From Allodiplogaster sudhausi (taxonomy: Eukaryota > Nematoda > Chromadorea > Rhabditida > Diplogasteridae), in assembly GCA_945643635.1 (NCBI GenBank), contig CALZFC010000356.1, positions 1,254,501 through 1,318,500 of the forward strand: 64,000 nt of DNA, written 5' to 3'. The position numbers were made by a program, and so were the translations under genes. Shown piece by piece: positions 13,181 through 27,513 of the stretch (its first letter is position 1; every line of letters begins with the position of its first letter). Under the pieces are notes generated by a model that searched no databases, was not told the origin of the DNA, and saw only the letters and a list, made by a program, of their open reading frames with translations.

Positions 13181-13529
13181 TAGATGAGAGAGAAACCTGA
13201 AAAAAATGAGTGTGAGAGAGAAACAGAGAGTGGAGAAGCAGAGATAGAGATAGAGAGAAGAAACTTGAACAATCGAACAGCTTTCGATCTACCTTATCAC
13301 GGAATAAAACTCCATCTAATAGCGCTCTATCATCTCTCCTTGCGTTTCGGGTAAAACATGTGAAACAATTAACTCGGGCTGATTCGTGTGCCTCCTGACT
13401 GAAATGAAATGTTTGATTTGTCAAACAAAAATCTTTAAATAAATTATTGTTTTCAAACAATTCAGCAAGCAATCTCGCATCAAACAATGTTGGTTCAAAA
13501 AACGTAAGTGTATATAATACTTTTTCATT

Positions 13530-13770
13530 AGTGCACAGCGTTCCCATTCGACTGCAATCGTTCGGTTTTCGTCGACAAAAAGGGCTCGTGCCGTTTTGAC
13601 AGTGCTATCCGAAAACTGCGCTGCTAACAGTAATCATACTTGTCGGATTAGAAGTCATGGTTTTGAAAGTATCAATGCTTTCTTGATTTATCTTGGGTAA
13701 ATTTTTTTTATAATGCAGTTACGTGAGACGTGCAAAGATGGGAACGATCGACGAGGACGACAATGCTTAA
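13530..13770 (+). pseudogene. Degenerate exon pair of an unrecognised repeated gene
   Basis: First piece: a Cys-x8-Cys segment followed by RSVFVDKKG and a stop. Second piece, after an acceptor, reads YVRRAKMGTIDEDDNA and stop. Close relatives lie at 23966-24229 and 42616-42870. The frames of the two pieces do not join without a stop, so I treat it as decayed. Confidence 0.4.
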
Positions 13771-15388
13771 AGGAGGGACGATACCCCAATCAGCCGTGTA
13801 AGGAATATTGAAAATAACTGAATTCATAGACCGATTAGGATCTGCCGAAACCGCTGAAGAGGCAATCGACAGCACCCACACGGACAAAAATGTTCGTAGC
13901 GTTCAATTCTTCTTTATTTATTTTTTTGGAAGTCCTTCTTAAAATGAGAAGAACATTGCAACCGAATCGAGCAGGGCATTCTTTTGAATGTCTTGTTCTG
14001 ACGAACATTGGTTTTGTGTCAGAAATGTCAACTTACACGGCAACCAAAAAAATCTCAATGCAATACAGCAAGTACATATTTCTCATGCTTGTCAGCCCAA
14101 AAGTATGCTAGAGAATGTCAACCAGGTATTTTAAAAAGTAGATTTTCAAAATAAGACATTTTCTTTAAGAAAAAATATTGAAGTGTCATAACAATTTTAT
14201 AATTTGTTACTTTTATGAGTTAAATATAAATGATAGTAATAACATCGATTCCTGAAAGAATTCTAGCGTGCAGTGGTTTGGAGCCAGAGGAGATTCGCGC
14301 AGCCACAGAGCCAACTCGACACTAAGCAGTTCGGTACTTCGCTCCTTTGAGGTTATCAGGCGAACAGAAAATCCATTACTGAGCGTGTTGTTTGCCGGGC
14401 CATGCCCAACCAATGGCCCGATTGGGCACGTTTTTCACAGATTTGCAGGCGAAATGCTCATGACCATCCGATTTCGTATTGCTCATCCATAATATGGAAG
14501 ATCAGTGGTGCAACCAATCTAGGAAGAAAGCGTGTCGAAAGTTGAGCTCAACGTTTTAGCCAAAAGGGTTGAGTTTGAACATGAAAGTGATCCTCATGTT
14601 CATTCGCATTATATCTCTTTTCACAGTCCGTCTGTTACTCATTGCTTACTGCTTGCAATCATCTTTACAGTTTCTAGTCTGTTAGGCCGGCTTATTTCTC
14701 TTGCATGTATTTAATCCCTTGGAGATGTATCGGGGGTAGGTTCAACAAACTCATATTGAAACGCATGCTTAGGTTTGACATTTGTTGAATGCGATATTTA
14801 TGTGTTCCAAACATTTCGTTATTTAGACCAAGTCGGAAGTGGAATTTCCGGACAACTGTCACACGATAGCCATAGTGTGAAAGATGCTCAGGGTAGCTCT
14901 CCCAGAATTGCATTCTCTCTCTCTCCTTTCAGCCGAGTTCTTTTTCTTCCTCCTTCCCTCCGTTCTTTCTCATCTCCCTTCATGTTCCCCTATTTCTCTC
15001 TTTCCTCCGCTTTCGTTCACAGTCTTGTTCTCGCTAGCTTCCTAAGTTTCAAGCATAATTTAGTGCTCGAAACCAGAGACATATGTACCAGCAATTTAAT
15101 ATGAGTGTTTCTTTGCATCCTTAAACATAGCAAATTTATGTTAAATGAGTTATAAATTTATTACAAATTACACCGAGAAAAAAAAAAGATTTTTATTAAA
15201 GAATTTCGTCGTTCCCGCTTAGTCAATACAATGTTGATTAGAGAAACGGTGAGAAAATTTTCTTCTCTGTTTAATTATAAGCTTTTGTTTAAATCAAATT
15301 AAATTTAAAAAAAAATGCTATTGATGTTAATCTTTCGCAGAAAAAGTGGAGACGTGTTCATACTATCTCTATTTTGAATGTCAGAGGT
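13753..15388. repeat. ~1.6 kb repeat, copy 1
   Basis: Near-identical to 20262-21904, including the ACGACAATGCTTAAAGGAGG start and the GAATGTCAGAGGTAA end. A shortened third copy lies around 40195-40670. No coding function was found; short open frames differ between copies. Confidence 0.85.
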
Positions 15389-15391
15389 AAT

Positions 15392-15445
15392 CGATCCCGT
15401 GCTATTCGACTACTGCAAGTATCCGGCGGTAGCAAAGTCTTTTTT
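15392..15445 (+). repeat. Right copy of ~53-bp direct repeat (duplicated exon 2 end)
   Basis: Repeats the 3' end of PhyH exon 2 with its donor, 2.7 kb downstream and 150 bases before exon 3. A TCAG just upstream could make it a decoy exon. Confidence 0.9.
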
Positions 15446-17099
15446 CCTATTCAACATTAATCTTTTTAAATTAAAAGTATTTCTGATTAAAAATTATGTC
15501 AAACGTTAAAAAAGATTAATTAGATGAACATCAAAAAAATCTTCAAGTTAAAGTAGCTAAAAAAAAATCTAACAAACATCTTTCTCACAATCAGATTGTC
15601 GACATTGTCAAGGATCTGATCGGGACGAGCCAATCGAATCTCCGGACACAGGTTATTTTGATCACGAAGACTAACCATTGCGTTTTTTTTTATTATTTAA
15701 AAAACAGAACGTCATTAAACTTCCATTACTTTGCATGCTGGCCCCCACCCCAAATTTCGAGTCAAATAAAACTTGCCGAAAATTTTTTGGCGATTTTGTG
15801 CTACAATATAATATTTAGTTTAATTTTAAATAATTTAAATTCCATTTTCCCCTTAATAGGCTCACTGACTTCCCGTCATCCGCTGCACCAAGACCTCGCG
15901 TACTTTACTTTCCGGCCAGCCGACTTTGTCTGCTGCGCGTGGACGGCGATGGAGCGAATGTCGCCAGCGAACGGCTGCCTTGTTGTCGTGCCCGGCACGC
16001 ATAAGGGCCTTCTGCTCAAGCACGTCTATCCCGAATGGGAGGTGTCGAGTTATCGATTCATTTTAGAGTTAACTATTGATTTAGGCACTTGATTTTCAAT
16101 GCAATGACTGATTTTCGAAGGTATCAATAGATTTTTATCTACCGAAATCATTGATCTACCTACCATTTATTCATTTGCACTCAAAAAGAGTATTTAAAAA
16201 CATGTTTGTTTTTCTTGAGGGCGGCGTCAACAAAGCCTACCACGGCATCCAGACATTTGACCCGTTAATCGCGCGCGTTCACGTCGAGATGGAGGAGGGC
16301 GACACGGTCTTCTTCCATCCGCTCATCATTCATGGCTCGGGCGCGAACCGGACGCAGGGTCTTGATTGAATCAGGCGAAATGGCGCGAATTCAAACACTG
16401 ATTTTGGTTAATTGATTAAAAGGAAATATTTAAGGGAGTTCTGCTCTGTTTCTAGGCATATTCATATGCCCTATAAAGGATTTGCCTAAAAATAGCATGT
16501 TGACAAAAAGTTAATTAAAAAGAACGTTTGAATACGCGCCATTTCGCCTGAATAAAGTGCGAGTGAGATGGAGAGTGCTTGAATTGAGGCTTCCGCAAGG
16601 CGATCTCATGCCACTACGCGAACGACGACCTCGTGCGCTACGTGGATCCGGCCGCAGTGACGCAGCGCGACATTGCAGAGGAAGTCGTCGGGATGGCGAA
16701 GCAGACGCTCAAGAGTTTACGCTCTTTTTTTTATATATTAATACGTAATTATCAATTTTAACAAACTTTTATTCAAATACCTATATAATTAGAAATTTTA
16801 TTTAAAAACTTTTTTTTAAATATGTAATTAGATATTTTAACAAAACAGTTTTAGTGGGAAATAACGCAAGCATTGTAGTATCCAAAAATCTGTAACCCGC
16901 TAGAGTCCATAAAATGAGAGCCGTAAAAGGTTCGTCGGCGAAGACACGAGAGAATCGCTCGAGTTGGACCTCGCCGACGTCTGGCTTGTAAAGGGGGGCG
17001 TGGCCTATACAAGTCTTTTTCCGTCATGTAATTATTTGAAATGTTCATACATATGTACATATATAATATGCATCCGTAATATACTGTGCGAAAATTTAA

Positions 17100-18985
<1,886 letters not shown>

Positions 18986-19339
18986 ATGAGCTCGTGCGGT
19001 CGACTTTTTTGCCCGGGCAAGAACCACGTCAAGAATCGAACCAAGTGAGCCATTTGGCGTTGTGCGAGACGTAATTTTTTTCTAAATAATTTTTCAGAGA
19101 CGACATTTTCGTCTTCATGGACGTCGATGCCGAAAGAGTTGAATCAGTTGTATGTGTGTTATTTCCATTTTTGTCACTTGCATATGGATGGATTCGGTAT
19201 AATTTCAGGCGCTTAAATTGAAAGTGGCACTTGAAAAAGTCGGCGGCGGTTTTGGCATTGCATACAAAACCGAGTTGGTGCGCAAAGCAAGTAGCCTGGG
19301 ATTTACTGCCATCGAATCTGGAAGTTATTTACTGTTCAG
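18986..19339 (+). CDS. Unrecognised gene, family U, copy A (5' three exons)
   Basis: Exons 18986-19044, 19098-19149 and 19209-19339 join cleanly (phases 2 and 0) and encode about 80 residues starting MSSCGRLFCPGKNHV. Exon 2 gives DDIFVFMDVDAERVESV. Exon 3 carries a conserved AYKTELVRKAS..LGFTAI segment. Copies at 22137 and 40815 share the same exon borders, and the substitutions fit coding conservation, so the model is likely real. The third exon ends in phase 2 at a GTTAGA donor, so more exons must follow; I could not join any. I do not recognise the family. The start ATG was chosen by alignment with the other two copies. Confidence 0.5.
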
Positions 19340-20261
19340 GTTAGAGAATAACTAAACTTTCACTCTGTTTAAATTTGAAAAAAATTGCGTAGAATAAAAA
19401 ATAATAAACACTTTTCATAATTCTAAACAATACATTTATGTACAAGCTCACAAAATAAAAAGATCAACAATAAATATTCGAACTTCAATTTCAATGGGAA
19501 TGTAATATACTAAAAGCTGGCAAATTTTACATGAAGAAATTACTTAACAATTAGCGCTATTACATTACATACTCGAAAAGTACAATAATTATTGTCGTTT
19601 GCAATAAATAGTACATCATCGCCATGATTTTAATCACCACTGAAAGTTCAGTCCGGGCCATGCCAAAGTGAAGTACGTGTCAATATTCCTGAAGTCGCCC
19701 ATCAACGGACGTTCGTTTATTTGTTTCATTAATAACGAAAAGTGTGAAACGTTTTAGAAATTGATATATCAAACAATTTCGTTTAGCAACATTGTTTCAA
19801 TTATGTACCAAAACAATATTGGTGTATAAAACCAATAATCACTGTTTGTTTGGCATTTTAAACAATTTCGGTAAAACAATGTCTTAATATATCAAACCAT
19901 TAAAACAAAGTGGTCCTTGTTGATTCGTCGTTAGCTGTGGGTGTGTATATTATGGTGACTAAGTTAGCTTTCGCTTTTTTTTATCACGATGCTATATTTC
20001 AATGATAAGTATAGTGGCTTAAATGCTCTTTTATTTGGTTCGTTCGCGTAGACTCTCGTAGAAAAATGCGATCTAATATCGTTCTTTCTTCTTTCATTAC
20101 GTTTCGGGTAGAACAAGCCAAACAATTATGTAACTCGGTCTGGGTTCGTGTGCCTCCTCACTAAAACAGATTGTTTGTCTTTAAAGCAATTGTCTCTTCC
20201 AAAGAATTCATCAAAAAATCTCGCATGAAACAATGTTGTTAAAAAAATTTAAAAAAAAAAA
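19340..20261. other. AT-rich stretch, no gene seen
   Basis: Downstream of family U copy A. Part of it (from about 19650) resembles the downstream region of copies B and C (CCGGGCCATGCC...GTACGTGTCAATATT), so it belongs to the same duplicated locus. Confidence 0.45.
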
Positions 20262-21904
20262 AAAGGACGACAATGCTTAAAGGAGGGACAATACCCCAAT
20301 CAGCCGTGTAAGGAATATTGAAAAAAAACTGAATTCATAGACCGATTAGGATCTGCCGAAACCGCTGAAGAGGCAATCGACAGCACCCACACGGACAAAA
20401 ATGTTCGTAGCGTTCAATTCTTCTTTATTTATTTTTTTGGAAGTCCTTCTGACAATGAGAAGAACATTGCAACCGAATCGAGCAGGGCATTCTTTTGAAT
20501 GTCTTGTTCTGACGAACATTGGTTTTGTGTCAGAAATGTCAACTTACACGGCAACCAAAAAATTCTCAATGCAATACAGCAAGTACATATTTCTCATGCT
20601 TGTCAGCCCAAAAGTATGCTAGAGAATGTCAACCAGGTATTTTAAAAAGTAGATTTTGAAAATAAGACATTTTCTTTAAGAAAAAATATTGAAGTGTCAT
20701 AACAATTTTATAATTTGTTACTTTTATGAGTTAAATATAAATGATAGTAATAACATCGATTCCTGAAAGAATTCTAGCGTGCAGTGGTTTGGAACCAGAG
20801 GAGATTCGCGCAGCCACAGAGCCAACTCGACACTAAGCAGTTCGGTACTTCGATCCTTTGAGGTTATCAGGCGAACAGAAAATCCATTACTGAGCGTGTT
20901 GTTTGCCGGGCCATGCCCAACCAATGGCCCGATTGGGCACGTTTTTCGCAAATTTGCAGGCGAAATGCTCATGACCATCCGATTTCGTATTGCTCATCCA
21001 TAATATGGAAGATCAGTGGTGCAACCAATCTAGGAAGAAAGCGTGTCGAAAGTTGAGCTCAACGTTTTAGCCAAAAGGGTTGAGTTTGAACATGAAAGTG
21101 ATCCTCATGTTCATTCGCATTATATCTCTTTTCACAGTCCGTCTGTTACTCATTGCTTACTGCTTGCAATCCTCTTTACAGTTTCTAGTCTGTTAGGCCG
21201 GCTTATTTCTCTTGCATGTATTTAATCCCTTGGAGATGTATCGGGGGTAGGTTCAACATATTGAAACGCATGCTTAGGTTTGACATTTGTTGAATGAGAT
21301 ATTTATGCGTTCCAAACATTTCGTTATTTAGACCAAGTCGGAAGTGGAATTTCCGGACAACTGTCACACGATAGCCATAGTGTGAAAGACGCTCAGGGTA
21401 GCTCTCCCAGAATTGCATTCTCTCTCTCTCCTTTCAGCCGAGTTCTTTTTCTTCCTCCTTCCCTCCGTTCTTTCTCATCTCCCTTCATGTTCCCCTATTT
21501 CTCTCTTTCCTCCGCTTTCGTTCACAGTTTTGTTCTCGCTAGCTCCCTAAGTTTCCCCGCTCAATTTCAAGCATAATTTAGTGCTCGAAACCAGAGACAT
21601 ATGTACCAGCAATTTAATATGAGTGTTTCTTTGCATCCTTAAACATAGCAAATTTATGTTAAATGAGTTATAAATTTATTACAAATTACACCGAGAAAAA
21701 AAAGACTTTTATTAAAGAATTTCGTCGTTCCCGCTTAGTCAATACAATGTTGATTAGAGAAACGGTGAGAAAAATTTTCTTCTCTGTTTAATTATAAGCT
21801 TTTGTTTAAATCAAATTAAATTAAAAAAAAATGCTATTGCTGTTAATCTTTCGCAGAAAAAGTGGAGACGTGTTCATACTATCTCTATTTTGAATGTCAG
21901 AGGT
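20262..21904. repeat. ~1.6 kb repeat, copy 2
   Basis: Near-identical to 13753-15388, with scattered substitutions and small indels. This copy lies upstream of family U copy B. It may be the source of the insertion in the PhyH intron, or the reverse. Confidence 0.85.
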
Positions 21905-22136
21905 AAAGATCAATAAATATATGATTAGTGAATCATTCTCGTTTTGCCGTTTTTAAATGAACACGTTGTCCTTCGTTTTACTTGTCCAGAAGGCAATGTC
22001 CGTACCACACGCAGTATGTCGTCAATCTATGCAAATGCGCGTGAAGTACTCTTATATTAAGAAATGAATGTAAAATGTTTATGGTTTCTGCCACCGTGCA
22101 TGGTCAAAATGAATCTGATAACATTCTCTTGCAAGA

Positions 22137-22480
22137 ATGAACGCCTATTCGCATAAGCTACTCTTTTGCCCAGCCATGAATCACGTCACGAATCTAACCA
22201 CGTGAGTCATTTGCTCTTTTGTACTGCTCAATATTATGTTATTTTTAGCGACGACATTTTCGTCAACATCGACCTCAACGTCAGGAGAAGTGAATCAGTT
22301 GTACGTTGCTCCCTTTTCCGTGACTAGCATCTATTCGGCATTATTTCAGGTGCATGAATTGAAAGAGGCACTTGCCAAAATCAAGGCCGGCGATGAAATT
22401 GAATACAAAACCGTGTTGGTGCACAAAGCAAGTTGGCTCGGATTTACTGCCATCGCACCTGGACGTCATTTACTGTTCCG
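22137..22480 (+). CDS. Unrecognised gene, family U, copy B (partial)
   Basis: Exons 22137-22201, 22249-22300 and 22350-22480 keep the phases of copy A and encode MNAYSHKLLFCPAMNHV..., DDIFVNIDLNVRRSESV, then LKEALAKI...YKTVLVHKAS..LGFTAI. No stop falls inside. The remaining exons are uncertain. The degenerate piece at 23966-24229 may belong to it but does not join in frame. Function unknown. Confidence 0.45.
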
Positions 22481-23965
22481 GTTACGAATGATGAAACATA
22501 CACACTCTTTAAATTTCCCAGATTTTCAGATTTGTATCAACTACATACATTATCGAGAAAAAAAACACTATTAAAATTATAATAATAAAAGTTTTCATAT
22601 TTCAAAAAATAAATTAATAAGCTCACGAAATAAAAATACCGTAAATATTCTAACTTCAATTGCAATTTAAATTAATGCTGCCAAATCTGTTGATTTTTAC
22701 GCGAAAAAATTATTTACAACAAGAGCTATGTATGAACATACATATTAAATAACCTACATACTCGAAACCTACAATAATTATTGTTGCATACAATAAGTAT
22801 TCTAGCTTAACATCGGATTAATTTCAATCACACTGGAAATTCAGACCGGGCCATGCCGAAGTGAAGTACGTGTCAATATTCCTGAAGTCGCCCATCAACG
22901 GACGTTCGTTTATTTGTTTCATTAATAACGAAAAGTGTGAAAGCTTATATTAAAGGATAACTCCGACGAATATTTTTGCGCCAGTTTAATAGTTAGTGTT
23001 TTAAAAAACCAACCCATTTAAAATTCTTACAGTATTCGGGAGGGTGGAATTTTTTGGAACGCTGTGATTGTTTTGGATATGTTCGAAATGGCAGCACAGC
23101 GCTTCCATTCGTTTTTATGTCTCTCTCGCTCCCTCTCTTGTCCACTCTCTCTTTCAGAGTGAACAATCGATGGCATTCATATCATCCCGTGCCCTCTTTC
23201 TCTGCCACGCTTGGCATGGGGAGGGAGGGTGGCATATTTCATTATCTCAAATATCCATCACGGGCGGAAAATGCAACGTAATCCCGATCAAAAACTGTTA
23301 ATATTTAACAAACTAAACACTGTTTTGAAACGTGATCACTACTAATGGATGTTTCTGGACGATCTTCATCGAATAAGAACATAAAACGAGAACTTGTATA
23401 TTCGCCGGAGAGGTCCTTTAACGCACAATGAAACAAAAAAAACCTTGTTTGATGTATCAAACAATTTCATTTAAAGGAGACCATAAGGGAAAAACTCCTA
23501 CCGCGAAGTCCCCGAGCAACATATAAAAAGTACGGTGTACGCAATCCACAGAAATGGTGTTACTGCCTCCCGCCTCTCTCTACAGAAGCTTGTGGTTTGG
23601 ACAACTGGCACGTTAGCATATGCGCAATCAAAGTTTCTAGCTCAACCTGGCCAAATAAGGCGATAAAACAAGACACTATTTATTCGCCTTTGATTTCCTT
23701 TAAGAATAGAATCACGCAGAAAAACACCATCTAATAGCGCTCTTTCATCTCTCCTTTTGTTTCGGATAAAACTAGCCAAACAAAGAAATTCGGATGGTGC
23801 GCCTCCTCTTTAAATGAATTGTTTGATTCGTCAAACAAAATCTTTTAAGCAATTAGGTGTTTCAAGCAATTCATCAGACAATTTCGCATCAAACAGTATT
23901 GTTTAAGGAAAGTTTATTTATGTATATAATCTCTTTATTATTATTTTCTAAAGCATCATCAGGGT

Positions 23966-24229
23966 TAGTAGCGTGCACAGCATTCCCAATCGACTGCAAT
24001 CGCTCAGTTTTCGTCGACGAAGAGGGGTTCGCGTTCGTTTTGAATAATGCTATCCAAAAATTACGCTCGATATAGAGTAATCAGATGCAAAGGATTAGAA
24101 GCCATGTTTTTTTGAAAGTATCAATGACAATTTTGTCTAATATTCGTTTAATGTTTCCTTATAATGCAGATACGTGAGACTAGCAAAGATGGGTACGATC
24201 GACGAGGATGACAATGAAATCAGCCAATA
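23966..24229 (+). pseudogene. Degenerate exon pair downstream of family U copy B
   Basis: A piece containing DCNRSVFVDEEG with a stop at the end, then after a TGCAG acceptor YVRLAKMGTIDEDDNEISQ and TAA. It is near-identical to 42616-42870. The reading frame is disrupted between the pieces. Confidence 0.4.
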
Positions 24230-25133
24230 AATCTGCTGCGCAACATCCTGACAAACTTGAAAAAAAAAATCTGTCTTGAGCTCACAATAACTTAACTGTC
24301 AATGAAATATGTGGCGAGTTCGGCGAGACCGTTGGGATTTCCTCTTTATCATACTATTTCAACAGTTTTAAACATGTTTAATGCATATGCTTTCTTTGCA
24401 TATACAGATTGTGAAATTTTTGGAAGTTTAATGACAGCTTCCACAAAGTTAGCCCCCCCCCCCAATTCAACTCATTTCAATGCAATTGTTTGATTAAAAA
24501 TGTTTCCTCGATGCGTAATCGGAAGAAGAAGTAGGGTCAGCAAGAGAACTGTTAGAGAATTAGAGAGAGAGAGAGAACTGTTAGAGAATTAGACAGACTG
24601 TGCAAATGCTTGCTATTATCGAGCACTATGTTGCACAAGCGGAAAGTGAAGAGTAAGTGTACATTGTCAGCAATGAGGGTTCCTAAAAACGGCTTGGGAA
24701 TTAATAGATGAGAGAGAAGATTGAAAAGAATGAGCGATAGAGAGAAACAGAGAGTGGAAAAGCAGAGATACAGATAGAGAGAAGAAACTTGAACGATCGA
24801 ACTGCTTTGGATCTACCTGATAACGGAAGACACAGGAAGCATGGAAGGGACTGAGAGTATTAGGAAACAGTGCGATAGAGAAATAGAGAGAGAGAGGAGT
24901 CTCCGGTTTTTGTCTCATCCGCACAAGTACACCTTGTGAGGCTTCCGATAAGTTTCCAGTCTTTTCATGCCTAGTCAGAGAAGACATACATTTTCCTCGA
25001 CACTGCGTTCAAATTAATTCTAGTGGTGTACTCCTCCTTTCGTCTCAATAATTTATATATGCTCAAAAGAAACGAGATGCAAGAACAAATCTCGCGATAA
25101 TTAGTTATAATTCTTTTAGCATTTTCGTAGATC
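24230..25133. other. No gene; dispersed exon-like repeat and GA-rich tract
   Basis: Contains the IIEHYVAQA exon-like repeat at 24608-24703, here with internal stops, followed by the shared GA-rich tail. The unit 2 counterpart is about 43740-44540. Confidence 0.5.
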
Positions 25134-26100
25134 ATGAAAGGCAAGAATGACGTGTACGATCTATTTCAAGGAGGTGTCAGAGTCAACGGCAGCAGCAACA
25201 GAAGTATTCCCTGTTTCGAGTGGGATATCTTGTTGATGGATCGGAGTCGTTGGGATGATGGAAGCGAGACCAGACTAGCCGTCATTTTTCTCCTATTTGC
25301 CAATATCTCCTATGCTCTTGGTGCTTCCTTCGTCGGTGACGACAGATCCTGGCATCGTCATCTTCTTCTCGTCGCCAAAGGGGCGAGGAGGACCGAAGAT
25401 TTTTTGAATTATTGGCACTTTTTTAAATAAAATATTTTCAACGAATAATTAGGATATCGAAAACCTTAAAAAATTCCTAAAGTCATTAAATTTTCTTGTA
25501 CCGTATCTGAAAGGAACCCATTGTTCCAATAACCGGCCCGGGCCCGACTGTCAAAAATATGTATCTGGCAGGCCGGGCCCGAGCAGGCCCGCTGCCTCTC
25601 GGGCCGGGCCCTAAATTTCCCGGCCCGGCCCGGCCCGGACTTTCATCCGCAAAAATGCTAGGGGTGTGCAAAAACACAATTACAATTTTACAATTTATCG
25701 TTGTATCAGGCCGATTGTGGGATTAACACAGGGATGTTATTGGCCGAACGTCAATTGCGTTGCGGGATATACTAAGTGAGAGGTTTCCCCCCGATTCTGT
25801 TCCAATATCTTGACTGCATAATCCATTTTCCTCTTGAATGCGTGGCCGGCCAGCATTTGATAAATTATTGGCCGGCCGGTTCAATAATTTATATTAGGCC
25901 CGGGGGTTTCGTGCCTTGAAGTCTCCGAATTCTATTGATTCACATGTGCTTATTTAACCTTTCTTTCCGGATTCGGTACGCGTGGCCTGAAGGAGAAGAA
26001 AAAATGAGGAAGACGACGGAGAGTATGTGTTGGACGGGTGATATAGTTGATTAGAGAAAGAAGCTGATGCTGCTGGAACTGTTCGCTGGATACGTTGTTA
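25134..26100 (-). pseudogene. Decayed SXP/RAL-2-like gene (unit 1)
   Basis: Minus-strand tail exon at about 25413-25134 still reads IFGPPRPFGDEKK and GSTKSIGDIGK before a premature stop. A signal-peptide-exon remnant lies near 26000. Between 25500 and 25640 GGGCCGGGCC-type GC-rich sequence has been inserted. The decayed promoter core (CCGGTTCTGCTACC...GCACCTTTGG) follows at about 26080-26200. A matching relic lies at 44550-45060. It is an older version of the intact pairs further right. Confidence 0.6.
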
Positions 26101-26329
26101 TATCACTCTCGTTCCTTTTTCTCCGGTTCTGCTACCAACGACATAATCGCGAGAAGCTTACTGCCCAGCACCTTTGGTGTGTGAGCGGTGCTCGTTGAGA
26201 AATTGTTGTGTTAACATATTTTAACTGTTTATTGTAGGAGCACAGATAGGAGGCGCAATAAAGGGATATCAGGCATGCCGAGGAAGTTTTTGATATTCAA
26301 CAACTGTCGATTGGCAGCTCCTTGTAGAA

Positions 26330-27513
26330 CTTACGTGGCGGAGCAGTAAAACTTAGTGTTTTGGAAAAACCGTCCCGCAAGTTCCGAGGATTGACGAGCA
26401 GTGGGTTGATGTAGTAGAGAGCGCCTCAAAGTGGCATGTAGCTAGATAGATCATTGAGAGGAAGGTCATTTGGTGCAACTTGACACCGTAAGGTTCAACA
26501 CAACCGATATACGGCGTCAATTGTGGAGCACCCAAACTACGACTCTCTGAACCATCTTAAATGTTTCGTTTGCTTTCTCACTATCTTTCTCCCTATCTAG
26601 AAAATTTTCTTGTTATTCAGACTAATTGCCGAAAAAGTGGATTTAGGCACACCGTGAGTTGGGTCAGGGATGGAACCGTCGAGGACGCCCGGGAGTCATT
26701 CGCGATCGATCGATAAGCCGCGTCTGACGGGTTGACGCTGGAAGGCATCCTGTTGTCCCAGCATTCGAACTGCCACATATGCAGGCAGACGCCTGGGAAT
26801 TTAACTTTTTTAAACTTTATAAATCATGAAAATGGTTAAAATAAATAAACTCTATTAAAGAAGGGCAATAAGCGAAAAAGTATGTGCGATATTTCAAATT
26901 TTAAGTGGACCTTCGTTCTCCCACAATGATGGTCAAAAGCCGGTCCTACCCGGGCCCTACTTCCAAACATACTTGGCAGGCCGCGGCCAGCGAACCATAA
27001 GTGCGCCACGGAACACCGTATGCTTCGCCGAGTTGCCAGTTGTAAACCACTCATTTTAATGGTATGCTAGCTGGGGAAAAAACCATTGCTGCTTGAGGGC
27101 GCGCCCAGGGCGCGAAAAGGCAAAAAACCGTTATTTCCAGCGGTTTCAACACCTACGGTATCGCGATTTCGCACTTGCAATGGTTTTTTCTGGTGTGCGG
27201 GCTCCTGTCTATCGGGCCGGGCATGGTCGGACCCCTGCTGAACTTTCAACCGAAAACATCATTACTTTAAACTCTTCAGCTAATTCCAAGTAAGAAATAT
27301 GGATTCATGCCTGAGAGAGTGCCGCCGCCAAAGATGCCGCGATTGGCGTCAGCCCGGTTCTTGATGACCCATGCAACGGCAATCTGCAAAACGAGTTACG
27401 AAATAAGGCACGAACTCAAGTATGAGTTTTTGTTTTCCTGTTACCTGTCCCTTACGAGGTTCGCCGCGTGCTTCGAGCCAGATCGTCTTCTTGACAACAT
27501 TGTATCCCGACAT
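26330..27513 (-). pseudogene. SleB-type cell wall hydrolase, frameshifted copy (unit 1)
   Basis: Duplicate of the intact gene at 45189-46178. Exon 1 (27513-27445) and exon 2 (27383-27311, ending at the same unusual GC donor) are intact. Exon 3 (from 26792) keeps the Cys-Leu-His..QFECWDN motif but has lost one base after the YRSI codons, which shifts the frame. Exon 4 (about 26433 downward) keeps ALYYINP but the end is scrambled. Substitutions such as PGQF to MWQF also suggest relaxed constraint. Not expected to give an active enzyme. Confidence 0.8.

Larger units (their letters stand above)
12800..15388. other. ~2.6 kb insertion in PhyH intron 2
   Basis: Bounded by the direct repeats at 12714 and 15392. 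It contains a GA-rich tract, one copy of the repeated C-terminal exon-like motif (13087-13180), and degenerate exon-like pieces (13530-13770). A ~1.6 kb block (about 13753-15388) is almost the same as 20262-21904. No complete gene was found inside. Confidence 0.75.
12369..17037 (+). pseudogene. Phytanoyl-CoA dioxygenase (PhyH family), probably damaged
   Basis: PhyH enzymes are Fe(II)/2-oxoglutarate dioxygenases that hydroxylate phytanoyl-CoA in peroxisomal alpha-oxidation. Exons: 12369-12545, 12592-12750, 15595-15651, 15860-16041, 16220-16358, 16589-16714, and a last exon near 16930-17037. Catalytic landmarks are present: SRHPLHQDL (HxD iron ligands), [11 protein letters not shown] (distal His) and GFRKAISCH (2-oxoglutarate Arg). 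Two defects are visible. Exon 3 ends in phase 0 but exon 4 needs one base, and the expected block around MHTMLINKPP is missing, so an exon is lost or unrecognisable. Exon 6 ends one A short compared with its copies at 29.1 and 48.6 kb, which shifts the last exon (FVGEDTRESLELDLADVW) out of frame. Intron 2 is enlarged by a ~2.6 kb insertion. An intact model would need transcript evidence. Confidence 0.75.

Noticed and set aside
15658..15859. Extension of the PhyH exon 4 frame upstream to 15658 as a real exon
   Set aside because: The frame is open but AT-rich and not conserved; only a weak FHY..PPP resemblance to the missing MHTMLINKPP block, and it does not join exon 3 in phase.
25540..25630. 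GC-rich GGGCCGGGCC tracts (also 27540, 46730 and 47000) as CpG-island promoters
   Set aside because: They recur as inserted low-complexity blocks at breakpoints, without adjacent gene starts.
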